This document shows, piece after piece, positions 53,101 through 64,000 of a stretch of DNA of 64,000 nucleotides. The position numbers were made by a program, and so were the translations under genes. This stretch comes from Nannochloropsis salina CCMP1776 (lineage: Eukaryota > Sar > Eustigmatophyceae > Eustigmatales > Monodopsidaceae), in NCBI GenBank assembly GCA_004565275.1, contig SDOX01000192.1:1-64000 (forward strand), in the 5' to 3' direction. Below the pieces are notes generated by a model. The model was given only the letters and a program-made list of their open reading frames with translations, was not told the DNA's origin and ran no database searches. Positions within the stretch are counted from its first letter, which is position 1. Each line of letters begins with the position of its first letter.

Positions 53101-55164
53101 AGAGGGAGGAATAGAAACAGCATCCCCACGAGCAGGAGGCCACGAAGGGAGGAAAGGGCGCCAGGCCTGCGTGTCTGTGGTCGGGGAAGGCTCCCTTTCG
53201 GCCTCCACAAGCCATGCATTACCCTCACCTCCTGTACCTCCCCTCCCTCTTTCCCCTCCCTAACCCTCCCTTTCCTCCTCCCTCTTTGCCTCCCTCTTTC
53301 CTTCCCTCTTTTCCTCCTTCGGCATCCAGGTGGACTGTGTCTTCGTGAACGGTGGCAACATCAGGGCGGGCGTGGCTTACCCTCTCTCACAAAAAGTCTT
53401 CACCTATAAGGACCTGAAGGTGCGCCCCAAGAAGGAACGAAGACATGCCTTTTTATGTATATATACTATATATCAGGAATGCGGGGTTACTTTGAATGGT
53501 TCATTTATGCAGAGCCCCTTTCGTCTTTCCTTCTCTCTCCTCCTCCTTTCCTTTCCTTTCCGACCCCCCATTTTCCCCTTTCGCTGTAGGCAGAAATCCC
53601 TTTCCCTTGCGAAATGGTCACCGTTCGCCTACCCGGATCTGTCCTCTCCTCCCTTCTCCAGTATTCTCGCCAATTTGCCCTCCTGGATCCCCCCGTCGAG
53701 AAAGGGGGCTTCTTGCAGGTATGTCAGCTTTTACCCCTTCATCCCCCTTCACCCCCCTCGCCCTCTCGCCTTGCTCTCTTTCGTCCTCTTTTCTCTCCCC
53801 AGGGTCTAAGAGAGGTGCTGGCATTCGTGTCGAGTCAAGCGAGGCACCACATTCTCTCCGACAGACGACCTTCCCCTCTCCCTACTCTCCTCCCTTCCTC
53901 CCCCTCCCCCCCACCCCCTGCAGGTGGACGACGGCGTCCGCGTAGACGCTTCCACGCACGCGATCACCCACGTTCAAGGCCGGCCTTTGGAAGCTTCTAG
54001 AATGTATTCCCTGGCCACCACCTGGGGCGTGGTCTCTGGCATCGACGATTTGCGCCCCATTCTCGGTGAGAGGAGCGAGCTTTCGAATGCAAAGGCAGGA
54101 AGGCGTGACACTATCTCTTTTCGCCGGTTGTATGAGGAAACGTCGGAATTGCCAGGCTGCTGCCCAGACGGATGTAGATACGCCTATGGCGCCCCTGATT
54201 CCTTTCCCCGAATCTCTCCTGTTTATCCCAGATTACCAAGAAGCACACCCGGAGGCGGTTTTCCCTACCTCGGCCGAGGCCGGGCGGGGCTTGAAAGAGG
54301 TGTTGGTCGCGCACCACAGCCGCATGCTCTGGTGGGACCTGGCGAAGCATGTCGGGTTCCGGGCCATGGACACGGACGGTGACGGGGTCTTGTCCCAGAA
54401 GGAGGTGGCGGCTGCGACACAGGTACTGGTGGAGGGTGGGGCGCGGGAAGGGAGAGAGGATGGGGGGGGGGAATGTCGGTGGTGGCGGATGTACGTTATT
54501 ACCCACTTTACTTGAATCTTTCGAGGGTAAAGTTGCACTTTTACGGCCGCAATCTGATGCCTAATTCGTGCGACCGACCCAGCAAGGGATGGTGGGAAGG
54601 AGATACTCTTGACCTGTCTGCTGCATTTGTATTGCCGGAAACCTCCTGGCTATTTTCTTCTACCACGACTGTCCGCTTTTATGCGTGTCGTTGGACGGAA
54701 AAGTAAAGCTACGGGGCAAAAAGCGTCCTCACCTTCCCTCTTCCTCCTTGAACGACGTCCACCTCGTGAAAAACTAACAGGCCTGCTATGGGGAGGCCCT
54801 CTCGCGCCTGGTGGTAGCCAATTTAATGGCCACCGCAGACTTCGATGGGGACGGAGTCGTATCGGTGAAGGAGTTCATCCGCATATGCCTCTCCCAGGAG
54901 GCTGCGTTCCAAGACGGCGACACGGACAACGACGAGCGCCTGAGCTTCGAGGAAGTCTGGTCGTTGTTGAAGGCGCACTATGACGGAAAGAGCAATGGGA
55001 GCCACACTCCCATCCGAGCGGCAGGGGAGGGGAAGGGTTTGACAGAGGCAGACGTCCGAGAGATGTATGATGAGATTGACTCGGATAAAATGGGTGGGAT
55101 CAGTTGGGCAGAGTTTCGAGAGCACATGGCGCGACAAAGGGAGCCCACCGCCCTGGTGATTTGA
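50169..55164 (+). CDS. 5'-nucleotidase-family metallophosphatase fused to four EF-hands
   Basis: Fourteen exons close in phase: 50169-50264, 50505-50628, 50799-50914, 51104-51212, 51460-51620, 51906-52298, 52422-52502, 52730-52798, 53016-53069, 53330-53419, 53590-53718, 53924-54065, 54232-54422 and 54781-55164, for 712 residues. The metallophosphatase part has FLHINDVYE (D-x-H-like start), GDFLAPS, CLGNHETD, MTHQ and ILGGHDHDPF, the full metal-ligand set. The 5'-nucleotidase C-terminal domain has FVNGGNIRAG, the substrate-binding motif. The tail carries four EF-loops: DTDGDGVLSQKE and DFDGDGVVSVKE (canonical), DTDNDERLSFEE and DSDKMGGISWAE (degenerate). There is no signal peptide, so a cytosolic Ca-regulated nucleotide or phosphoester hydrolase is inferred. 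Confidence 0.88.
51842..51903. repeat. (CCCT)n microsatellite directly before a splice acceptor
   Basis: About 15 perfect TCCC/CCCT units at the 3' end of intron 5 of the 5'-nucleotidase gene, ending in CCAG at the exon 6 acceptor. The array stands where the polypyrimidine tract should be. Confidence 0.9.
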
Positions 55165-55866
55165 GCGCTGAGTGATTTTCAAGGATAGCTCAGAGTGATA
55201 CGATGTGTGGAATGCTTATATGTATACATATATGGCCGAATTCGAATTATAGCCTACAACTCTCGCTTCAGAGCAATTTGGATTATTTTGGGTACATTTC
55301 CTTTCAAAAGCGCTACCTGATCAAGTATTAACAGCCTCAAAAAGTCTGTGCTGCCTGTAAGCTACCTTCCATAAAAATTAAATTACCATTCGGATGTATA
55401 TTTCCTTCGAAAGTGTATGTTGTACAGCTCTGGAGGGAGACCCTGCTCAGTCCATAGCAGTGTGCCGTAGAAATACTAACGCCTAGCAAGTTCGCGAAAG
55501 CCTTGCAAAAGACGCAATATACATCGATATGGAGATTAATCGATAAATTCAAGTCCACGGACGTACAAGAGGGTACACAGACAAGCCTCTTGTCACTGGT
55601 CCTAGATTAGACACCAGTGATGAGGAACAAGATGGAACGTACGAGCGAGAAGGCTGTCCGCTGCCAGTCCCCATACCCGGCCTGCTTTGCCGGCCGTCAT
55701 CGAGCAACTTTACACGCTCTGCTGTGAGTTGGTCGCTGGCAAAAGGACACATTGTCGGTGGGAGGGCACTGATATACGCTAGTAGCTCACGATTACGTTT
55801 TTGTCCCTTTCCGCAGGCCTTGGTCCGTGACAAGATTACAGCCACACCGCCATACCACCGTCAATC
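55165..55866. other. Spacer, no supported gene
   Basis: About 700 bp of AT-richer sequence downstream of the 5'-nucleotidase. Minus-strand frames here are short and without domains. Confidence 0.45.
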
Positions 55867-57351
55867 ATGCTCTCTTGTCTTGCTTCTCGTACGCTTCTAA
55901 CGGGGCACATCAGCAAGATCCCTGAAAGGGCACCTCACGTGATTTTAGTGGCTACGAGAAAGGCTTTAAAAAATGTTATTGGGGAGGATAGCGGCAGAAT
56001 ATTTATGTCTGATTTGGCACGGGCTACGGCTACTTGCAGACGCGTGTCTTCTGTTTCTATTCATCAGCATATGTGCCAGCGACCGCATAAGCAGCAGCAG
56101 ACGTATTTGCATATCCCTATGCGCAAATTTTCATCGTCCCCTCCCTCTCCCGCTGAAGTTGTGTCGGTGAAGAAACAGAATGGTGGGTTACCCTTGTCAC
56201 TACCTATTTTGCATTCCCTTCACAACGCTCCTATCTCACGTCGTACGTCCCTCGGTCCTGTACGCAGAAGGGGGGTTTGCTGGACAGCCACAGCGCACCT
56301 TGTTGACGAAACTTCAGGAAGATGGGGCCTCTCCTCGGGTACTGTGGGATGCCTTACAAGAGAAGTGCAAGGTAAAATGGGGAGAGGAGACAGGGATCAC
56401 GGCATAGACTGAGTCTGCATAGCAGTGAAATGTGAATGCAGGCTTGAGGGCGTGTCTTTTGAAGACCGCCATTACGTCAGCGTTTTTATGCGTAAAAACG
56501 TTTTTCTCCGTTGAACAGGGCCAGAAACTCCCTCGCCGACAAGACCTGCACGCACTGTTCCTTTCCGCCTCCAGGAGCAGCTCCCCCGAGACCAAAGAGA
56601 AGGACAAAGCACTCCTATTATCAGCAGTGGACCTTTTCCTCTACAAAAACGTCGAGTTCAGGGAAGCCTCCGCCTCCCTCTTCCTTCGGGCCATGCTGCG
56701 CTTGGACGGATTGGGCGAAGCGGTCGACGCCTTGCTGGCGCGGGAAAAGAGACTGGGGCTGTGGGCGCAGCGGAAAATGTTGCACATGGCATTGCATAGG
56801 TGAGAGCCTCAGGAGCCGAAGAAAGGGGAAAAATTCGTTTGTGGGATTACCAGTGGTTGTTTTAAAAAGTATTTGTTGATCCTTTTTATCCTCCAGGCTG
56901 GGCGTGGCCAAGGACACAGAGCGACTCTTGAAGCTTTTTGATGCCATGGAGCCTTTCATGAATGTGAATCGCAGTGCCCGGTACGGTTAAAAGAGGGAGG
57001 GTCTGCTAGCAGATTTATGTGTTCGAAGGTGGTGACGGCAGAGTGAATCCTTTTATTTACGCCTCACAAGCCCAGTGACTTAGGGATACGCATACCGATA
57101 TACCACGTTACTCCCCTCTCCAATCGCACTTTTTTTTTAGAACGTACCATCTGGTCATACGGGGTCTTGTCAACGCCGGAGAAATCAAGAAAGCGTCGGA
57201 AATTGCAGGGCAAGCAAACATTGTTTTGGCGGACAGTACACAAGAATTGCTTAAAAATGCCATGATAGCAGAAGCAGCTGAGCAAAAAAAAGGAGTGGAG
57301 ATGGAAGAGGGGAAAGACACAGACAAGGAAGAGGGCAAAAAAATTGACTAA
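55867..57351 (+). CDS. Probable mitochondrial helical-repeat (PPR-like) protein
   Basis: Five exons close in phase: 55867-56182, 56268-56371, 56519-56799, 56897-56980 and 57141-57351, giving 331 residues. The first ~100 residues are basic and Ser-rich with hydroxylated residues and few acids (e.g. MRKFSSSPPSPAEV), typical of a mitochondrial presequence. The rest is alpha-helical, with paired helices such as ASASLFLRAMLRLDGLGEAV, TERLLKLFDAMEPF and TYHLVIRGLVNAGEIKKASE, which resemble pentatricopeptide repeat pairs. The C-terminus is a Lys/Glu tail. PPR proteins bind organellar RNA; too few repeats are visible to be certain and a mitoribosome-associated protein is an alternative. Confidence 0.6.
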
Positions 57352-58033
57352 CACGATTTTTTAAGGGATGGTTTGAATGTATGTTATTGGGGACACATTG
57401 TAAGCCCAGAAATAACCACTAGCCCAAAAATTTACTAATGTACATTATTATAAGGTAGAGAACGAGGTAAGGCCAGACTATTCCTTTTCGACGCAGTGTC
57501 GAATGACAGGCTGGGCAGCAAGACGCAAGGCGGCGACAGTAGGGGAGGTTAACGGGGAAAGTGCCATAAAAGAAGAAAGTATTTGACGCCGCGTTTCATC
57601 TGTGTCCGCGCAGCAAATCTTCTCATCCATACACACATGGTGCAGTGCGCTTCTACCTCACCACGTCCATCAACCCTGTCCGCATTTCCACAAGCACGCT
57701 ATACAAGACACCACGGGCAGCTCGAATGTTTGGCACGGTCTCCGCCAGCGCCACGATCCACACGCATACGTCTGACCACCTGCGCCCTTGTCCGACCCCG
57801 GTCATCCCTGTCTTCTAATCCTTCTTTTGTACCGTCTCGTTAGCGTTGGTAGACAAGAATATATGTCTACGCTAGTGTAGAGAAGGACGCTATCACTTGG
57901 GTGGCTGAACTATTTTGGAAAAAGGAAATTTTGGTAGCTTGCTCTTTGATCACCAGATCGTTCTTCATGAAAAAACGTCCAAATGATCTGGAAGACTCAT
58001 TCCATTAGAATTCTCTTTCTCATCCAGGAAATC
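57352..58033. other. Spacer, no supported gene
   Basis: About 680 bp. A plus-strand frame at 57583-57843 is Arg/Ser/Pro-rich without a start context or domain and is considered chance. Confidence 0.45.
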
Positions 58034-59652
58034 ATGCGTCTCCTACATTTCCTCTCTTTCGTCTCTCTTTCGAGTGCCTTTCTTCTTCCTTCCCTCCCCT
58101 CCTCTTCCTCCCCGCTGTCAAAACGGGGCCGGGCTCTGGCGTCTTCTGCTTCCGAAGAACTCTCTCGAAAGGAAAAAAGCAAGGAGCAAGTCCGTTCACT
58201 TTTGAAAGGATTGGGCGAATTAGATGATGAAGACGGCCCCAGCGAAAGCGGAAGCAGCAAACGCAAGGTAAGAGGATTTTATCGGGCTGACGTGGGCGAG
58301 CGTACAGGTGTTGGTTACCTGTGTTCGAGCGACCCTCGAGCAGCTTTCACTTTTCATGGGCCATGCTTCTCTTTAATTCATGTATTCATCATCGATATGT
58401 TGTAATATCCTATGCACCGGTCTTGCCATTTGACGATGGTCCAGGAAAAACGAGAGGGAGTGGACGCCGCCCGGCGGGCGCTAGCTGACAAGGATAAGAT
58501 GAAATTGGAGCCGGAATCTGTCTTCTTCGAGGGAGCGCCGCATTGGAGTGAGGTGAGAAGTGTCTCTATAGAGAGTTGAAAAACACAAGCGGAAAGCCTA
58601 CGATAGTAAGAGTATGGCGGCGCACGCACGGCTCTCAGCGCCCGAGGCGTCGCTCGGTTGCCCCCTGCCCTGTCAACTCTAACCCCCCACCGTCCCTCTT
58701 TACCTTAGGTGGTAGTCCCTGCCATCTCCATCCTCACCGTCATCGGCATCATTCCCTTCGCGTCCTCCGTGGCGCGACAGATTTGGGTGAGGAAGGAAGG
58801 GAGGGAGCGGAGAGTGAGAGGGAGGAAGTGTCTTCGCGCGTGGGGTCCGGGGCGCCACCGCGAACCCTCCTTGCACTCGTCATCTCTCCCCACACTCATC
58901 GCCTTCCTCTTATTTTCTATTATTCACGGGTATAAGGTCAAATATAAGATCACCTCGCGGCGAATTTCTGTGACCAGCGGAGTGGGTGGGAAGGACTTGA
59001 CTGAGGTAAGGAAAGGGAGGGAGGGAGGGATGTGAGAGAGACACGGGAGTCAAGAGCATGCAAAAAATATACCATTCACGAGTGCGACTGCATGCTTAAA
59101 CAAAAGGAATGTCATTCTCGATAGCAGGCATCTCACTGATCTGCTCTTCCTTTCTCCCCCCCCCTCCCTTCTTCCCTTGCTGCCTAGGTCATCTACGCTG
59201 ACATCGAACGCATCAACTACGTCTTTCGCGCCTTCGGAACCACAGGAGACATGGTCCTCTTCCTCCGTGATGGCGCCAAGCTGGAAATTCGGTACGCCCT
59301 CCCTCCTTCCTTCCTTCCCTCCCTCCTTCCCTCCCTCCTTCCCTCCTCCCCTCCCTCCTTCCCACCATCCGCTCCTCCGTGTTCTTGTTCCGGGCTGCTT
59401 CCCCCTCCCACCACCTCTACTCTACCATTTTCTGGACATCACTACGTGCTTCGTGCCCCTCACCTGCCTCTCCATTCCCTGTCTCCCTCCCTCCCTCCCC
59501 CCCTCCCCTCCCTCCCTCCCTCCCTCCCTCCCTCTATCCTCCCTCCCTCTGGCAGCTCCCTTCCCAATTTCCGGGATGTGTACAACTACATCCGCAGTCA
59601 GCTGGACGACGACGCCCGCGAGCAGACCCCTGCCTTGCCGGAGCCGAAATGA
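58034..59652 (+). CDS. Plastid-targeted bacterial-PH (bPH2/DUF304) membrane protein
   Basis: Six exons close in phase: 58034-58267, 58445-58552, 58709-58786, 58937-59005, 59188-59291 and 59556-59652, giving 229 residues. The N-terminus MRLLHFLSFVSLSSA|FLLP is a signal peptide with the A-F cleavage motif of heterokont plastid precursors, followed by a Ser-rich transit region. A charged helical segment precedes one membrane helix (VPAISILTVIGIIPFASSVA). The C-terminal part, VKYKITSRRISVTSG, then IYADIERINYVFR and GDMVLFLRDGAKLEIR, reads as a bacterial PH-like beta domain. Cyanobacterial and plant plastid homologues exist, with unclear role. Exons mirror structural units: one encodes just the membrane helix. 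Confidence 0.8.
59490..59553. repeat. (CCCT)n-rich intron end
   Basis: Imperfect CCCT array running up to the acceptor of the last bPH2 exon, like the one at 51842-51903. A second CCTT/CCCT-rich run lies at 59298-59360 in the same intron. Confidence 0.8.
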
Positions 59653-60052
59653 GAGGCGAGGGCACGGGGGAGGGCACGGGGGAGGGGAGGGAGGGAGGGA
59701 GGGAAGCAGGGCCCATGTTGGGACGCTTCTGATTCTCGGGGTACAGAGGACGTAACATAAAGAAAATAAATTCTGCCACCGCCTCCTTCCCCGGGCTGGT
59801 ATCTTCCTTCACCCTCCTAGTTGGCATTGCTCCTTCCCCTCCACCTCCCCTCTCCCTCTCACCCTACACCTCATTCCCCCCTCGCCCAGTGCGCCATCTT
59901 GGCTCGGGGACCCGTTTCCTCAGTAAATCACGCTGCCCCCCCCCTCCCCCTCCCAAAACCCCCAACCTCGCCACCCTTCAGTTGAACACATCCCTGCTTC
60001 CCTTCCACGAGCCCGCTCAAAGAATCTCCTCCCCCCCTCCGTCCCCGCCTTC

Positions 60053-60152
60053 NNNNNNNNNNNNNNNNNNNNNNNNNNNNNNNNNNNNNNNNNNNNNNNN
60101 NNNNNNNNNNNNNNNNNNNNNNNNNNNNNNNNNNNNNNNNNNNNNNNNNNNN
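60053..60152. other. Assembly gap (100 N)
   Basis: Exactly 100 N, a conventional placeholder for a gap of unknown length. It lies in very C/T-rich DNA and removes the 3' part of the RRM gene. Confidence 0.99.
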
Positions 60153-60904
60153 CCTCCCCCCCTCCCTACCCTCTCGCTTCCTGCACCGCCCGTGCGGCGT
60201 CCTCCTTCTTCTCGAAGCGCACGGAACCCGTCACGCTCGCGCTTTTTTCTGTCCTCTGGGGACGGACGTGGCAGGTGACCAAGGCTCCGTACTGGGAGAA
60301 GAGAGTCTTGAGCTCCTCCACGGTGGTCTGTGGGAGGGAGGAAGGAGCAGAGGAAGGAGGGAGGGAGGGAGAGGAGGGGAAGAAGGAAGGGAGGGAAGGA
60401 GGGAATGAGTGGAGAAGGGAAAGGAGGGAGGAGGGAGAAGAGGAGGGGAAGGAGGGAGGAGGGAGAAGAAGAGGGGAAGGAGGAAGGAAGGAGAGGAGGA
60501 GGCATGGAACAGGAGGAGGGCCCCCGCATCGACCGAGGAACGACTCTCCTCCCCTCAAAACCTGTGTATCCTTCCTCCCGCCTTACGTTCAAGCGCAGGT
60601 TCGACAGATGGACGAAGGTCCCGTCGTTCTCTTCCTCCCGCACCGGAGGGCCCTCCCCCGCCCCCTCCACCTCGCCCTCCTTCCCTCCTTCCTCCGGCCC
60701 CGCCGCCTCTTGCATTTCCGCCACCTCACTCGTACTTTCTTCCACCCCTCCATTGCCCTTGTTGTCCGCTGCGTAGTCTTTTTCCGCCAAAGCCGCCCGG
60801 CGCCAGCGGCCTTCTCCCTCATTCCCTCCCTCCTCCTCCCTCTCCCTCCCATCCTCTTCTCTGTCCTCCCTCTCCCCGTGCTTCCTCCCACCGCTGTCTT
60901 GCAT
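60153..60904 (-). CDS. RRM-type RNA-binding protein, 3' part lost in gap
   Basis: Minus strand. Exon 1 is 60904-60587 (106 codons, phase 0), starting MQDSGGRKHGERED with a long acidic/Gly region. Its end TFVHLSNLRLN is the RNP2 strand of an RRM. The donor AAC|GTAAGG joins to CCCACAG at 60327; exon 2 reads TTVEELKTLFSQYGALVTCH then TGSVRFEKKEDAARAVQEAR, helix 1, strand 2 and the RNP1-equivalent region. A donor follows near 60165 and the rest lies in or beyond the gap. A role in RNA metabolism is inferred from the RRM alone. The intron is strongly G/A-rich on the + strand. Confidence 0.7.
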
Positions 60905-62171
60905 CGCCTCCTGTGGAAATCCCACTGAAGAGGGAAAAATATGTGGCAGGCGAGATGACAACACCCTCTGAGTAAAAAAGTGCCTGTTTTCCCAGATAGA
61001 CATGAAGGAAGCTTTGCTTTTCTAGTAGAATGCAAGCAGAATATAGACTATTGGACGACGAGCATTGGGTCAAAGCGTCGACATCCTCTTGATATATACA
61101 CCAAATTATCTTTCTCAATTGCACCGTCGACCTCTCTTAACTAGCATTCATTGTCCCTCCCTACCTTTCTCCTGACCGTCTGAGACGACGCTGGTAGCGG
61201 TACTGGTACCGTTGGCTGTGGAGAGCGGCAGGTCAAGCGGAGAGGATATCATCATTAGCTAATGAACGCCCTTTCAGTGTTTCGAGGGGCAGGTCTGTGA
61301 GTTGAGTGTGCATGAGTGAGCCCGGAAGACTGTCTACGCCGGGTAAAGGGGACTTTGTCGTGCCGTGCCAAGAAAACGCCTACATCTGGGTGCTTTCAAG
61401 TGAATGATATTCTTTATGATTTGTCGAAGAGACATAGGAGGCCTTTAAGACTTTACGCGGACCTTTCCGTGCAAAAAGGGTCATGTTCAACAGTCTCTGT
61501 TAGAAATCCGTAAGGAGGCAGAGGAAGTGTTAGCAAGAAGGCGAGGGGGGAGGTTGGGAGAGCCCAGCGGAGGGTTCAAGTGTACGGGATAGGCTCTGTA
61601 TCAACGCCAAACATAACCTATTATACTTCCGGTCTTGGAGGATAAAGAAAGACCTGTAGCGGGCAGGCGATGTCGTGCATGGCTCTGTGTTTTCCCCCCC
61701 TGTTGTGCTCAAGGCAAGGGACTTGAGAAAGCAGTCCTAGTCGACATAGGATAGACTGACTTCAACTTCCCAACCAAAAAAAAGACTAAGCTGACCAATC
61801 CATCTCCATAGTGCAGGCGATTGAGTGGTGTCGGCCCTTGCACATTTTCCCACTACGTCCACGAAACGGCGCCACAACGGACCGTTGCCAGGATCGCATC
61901 TCAGAAACGTTGACGACTCCCCCAGTCGCACAGTAGTCTTTTGTGAAGAATTATGAGCCCAAGAGAATATTTCGTAGGGCAGTGGAGGATCTACATCGTA
62001 GCGCTTCTTGTTGTCCCCCACATGGCGGGGAGAAGGAGGTGGGTTTGTTTGAGACGAGTGGGATATGCATAGCGTGGGGACTGTCACCTTTTTAAAAAAA
62101 TTGCATGCACCCTTAAACTTCACTCATCTTCCACGCCTCACTTATCGATACTCTATGATTTTAAAAAGCAA
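60905..62171. other. Spacer, no supported gene
   Basis: About 1.27 kb between two divergently read genes. Short frames only (for example 61316-61513 on + and 61737-62123 on -), with no domain or splice support. It presumably holds the two promoters. Confidence 0.45.
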
Positions 62172-63468
62172 ATGCGTCCATGCTTTTGTGCCTACCCACC
62201 TCTCGTATGGCCCGGACTTATCGCGTGGTCCCTCTCTGTGCGGAACCCCTGCAAGGTAAGTAGGAGCGAGTCGCTACACCGGTCTTGTCCGCCCCCGCTT
62301 CCTCTCTTTGACGGGGGTTTTGCTCACTACCTCCCTGTCTCCGCATTTCCTTGCATCATTTGCACTGTAGAGGCATGTCCGTCCCTGCTCGACCCCTTTG
62401 CCCACAGAGAAGAAATGAAGCTGTCTCCTCCTCGTCCGCTTCCGTGGCCCGTAGTGCCGGCCTCGTCGATACTGAGACAGCACGTGGTGCCATTACCAGC
62501 CTCCTCTCTCTCCCTCCCCCCCCTGCTGCGGCCATGCCTTCCCTTGTGGCAATCGCCCAAGACACGGAAGGGAAGGGGGACTTGTTGGAGGCAGCAGGCA
62601 CTTTTACCCTCGACTGGTTGAATAACGTTAATTACGGCGCCGTGTTCGCCTTGTCTCTTTTTCCTTACTTGATTTTTCTCAAAAACATTTGGCCTGAAGA
62701 CTATCCGATCCCCAAGGTGGGGGGGGGGGGAGAAGAGAAAGGGTGGGAGGGAATGTAGGAGGGAAAGAGGGAGAGAGGGAGGGGAAAAGGGCAGGATGCA
62801 GCATACAATGTGCGCAGACAGGATGTCCGAAGCAATTTCTGAGCATTCGAGGGAAAGAGCGACCAGATCCATCGCCTCGTCTGCCTGGAGGACCTCGACT
62901 GACTTCCGCTTCCCCGCCCCCTCTTCCCCCTCCCCACAGACCATGAAATGGGGTTTCGCCTCCCTGCTCATCTTCGTGGTGTCCACCATCATCGGCGGCA
63001 TTGCTGCCAAGCTCATATACAACGACGTATTGGCAAATGTGGACTACATTCATGGAGTGGCCGAGTCCCTGCTCGGTAAGCGGCCGACGGGCTACTGACC
63101 CGAGTTTTTTTAAGGGGAATCCCTACTTTTGTATTCGAAGGGCCCCTCTGGTCATCGTACCGGAGAGGACTCCTCCATTGGTGTTTGTTCCTGTCTTTTT
63201 TTAAATAACTCTGCCACTCATGCACCCTACGCACGCCGTAGCGGCTCCGAGGGGAGTAATCCCAGGACCGCGCCTCCGCCTTTCTGGCATCACATCCGTA
63301 CTAGTTGCGTCCCACGTCTCACATTTCTGCTTTGCCTCGCTCGCTCTTGCAGGGGTTACCAACATTGTCTTGGCCATCGCCGCCTTCCGGGCCCTGGAGG
63401 CTGCGAAGAAAGATCGGAACGGAGAGCGTCCCTCCGTGTGGACCGAAAACGGGGACTTGGACGGGTAG
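62172..63468 (+). CDS. Small membrane protein, DUF3593-like, probable plastid protein
   Basis: Four exons close in phase: 62172-62255, 62408-62716, 62940-63075 and 63353-63468, giving 214 residues. The N-terminus MRPCFCAYPPLVWPGLIAWS is hydrophobic, consistent with a signal peptide, then a Ser/Arg/Ala-rich region without acids, consistent with a transit peptide. The mature part has three hydrophobic helices: FALSLFPYLIFLKNIWP, FASLLIFVVSTIIGGIAAKL and GVTNIVLAIAAFRAL. FALSLFPYL resembles the opening of DUF3593, found in cyanobacteria and plastids. An alternative exon 1 (ATG 62155 frame, joining at 62375) also keeps phase. Function of the family is unknown to me. Confidence 0.6.
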
Positions 63469-64000
63469 GAGGACAAGGGCGCAAGACGTGGCACTCGTAG
63501 GGGGCTGCAGCTTCAGCCCAGGTAGAGAAGCGGTGAAGTTGTTCCTGAAAGACATGCGGGGCTGTCGATGCTTGGTCTGTCACAGTACACCACCGACCGT
63601 TGAGCCGCCATTGCTTTCACGTGGCACAAATATTTGAAATGCAAACGAAAACCAGCATATTTTCGCGGGCTGTTGGATGAGGCTGCCTATATGGTCTCAC
63701 TATTTTGTTTTTAAGTTTGCCCCTCTATTTGTTTTGTCGAACGATTCTCAGCACCGCATGACAGATCCCTCCTTAAAACGTTTTAAGACAACTACTTTAT
63801 CATTTTCCCCCGCTGTGTAACCATTCTATATCGGGTCGCGTCACACCAGAAGTTATAATTATTTGATAGAATTATTTGGTTTTTGCAAAAGAATAAGTGT
63901 TGTGTGCAAGAGACTGTTCAATCTACAAACGAAGTATGTTCTCATATTTTCAAGGGGGTTCGAAAAACAAGCGGACCAAAATTTTGGTTGTTAACGTCCA
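63469..64000. other. Window end, no supported gene
   Basis: About 530 bp downstream of the DUF3593-like gene, becoming AT-rich after 63640. No frame, repeat or RNA was recognised. Confidence 0.5.

Noticed and set aside
57583-57843. 86-codon plus-strand frame
   Set aside because: Arg/Ser/Pro-rich, no domain, no start context, lies in the spacer before the bPH2 gene.
1-64000. CRISPR arrays, phage or bacterial operon features
   Set aside because: The window is clearly nuclear DNA of a eukaryote with spliceosomal introns; no spaced direct repeats of CRISPR type were found.

Overview
The window is the end of a chromosome from a unicellular stramenopile alga, most likely a eustigmatophyte of the Nannochloropsis/Microchloropsis type. 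It starts in a (CCCTAA)n telomere. Its genes have short GT-AG introns, GC-rich exons and CT-rich intron tails. One protein (58034-59652) carries a signal peptide ending in S-S-A|F, the heterokont complex-plastid targeting signature. The genus is inferred; the stramenopile reading rests on the targeting signal, gene content and architecture.

Region 1 (1-13.6 kb) is a rearranged, lower-GC subtelomere. It holds the telomere, several interstitial CCCTAA tracts, a perfect 125-bp inverted repeat, two further repeat pairs, a Ty3/gypsy fossil and a decayed-looking coiled-coil locus. Three type II membrane glycan-related genes sit here: an FkbM-type methyltransferase, a STELLO/DUF288-like 5' exon without its continuation, and an intact GC-rich GT-B-like glycosyltransferase.

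Region 2 (13.8-33.6 kb) is ordinary gene-dense euchromatin. In order it holds a small cupin gene (-), a gene related to bacterial proteins annotated '3-methyladenine DNA glycosylase' (+), a C2-domain membrane protein (+), IRE1 with a C-terminal CCCH-like zinc finger (+), a SPICE1-like coiled-coil protein (-), a type II membrane protein with a duplicated Cys motif (+), a Rolling-stone/AIG1-like membrane protein (-) and a 2-Cys peroxiredoxin-thioredoxin fusion (-).

Region 3 (34-64 kb) holds a 2OG-Fe(II) oxygenase (+), an EamA/DMT transporter (-), a coiled-coil protein (-), the polyadenylation factor FIP1 (+), a disordered protein (+), an unrecognised six-exon gene (+), a 14-exon 5'-nucleotidase fused to EF-hands (+), a probable organellar helical-repeat protein (+), a plastid bPH2 protein (+), an RRM protein (-) broken by a 100-N gap, and a small DUF3593-like membrane protein (+).

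Most multi-exon models were built by hand from splice sites and phase. For the 5'-nucleotidase, peroxiredoxin-thioredoxin, bPH2, C2, glycosylase-like, helical-repeat and unrecognised genes the phases close without a break. IRE1 and FIP1 need frame changes in low-complexity G/C runs, which are suspected assembly errors. No classical mobile defence or CRISPR-type system is present. The most unusual items are the domain fusions (IRE1-CCCH, Prx-Trx, nucleotidase-EF-hand), the duplicated Cys-motif protein and the telomere-scarred subtelomere.
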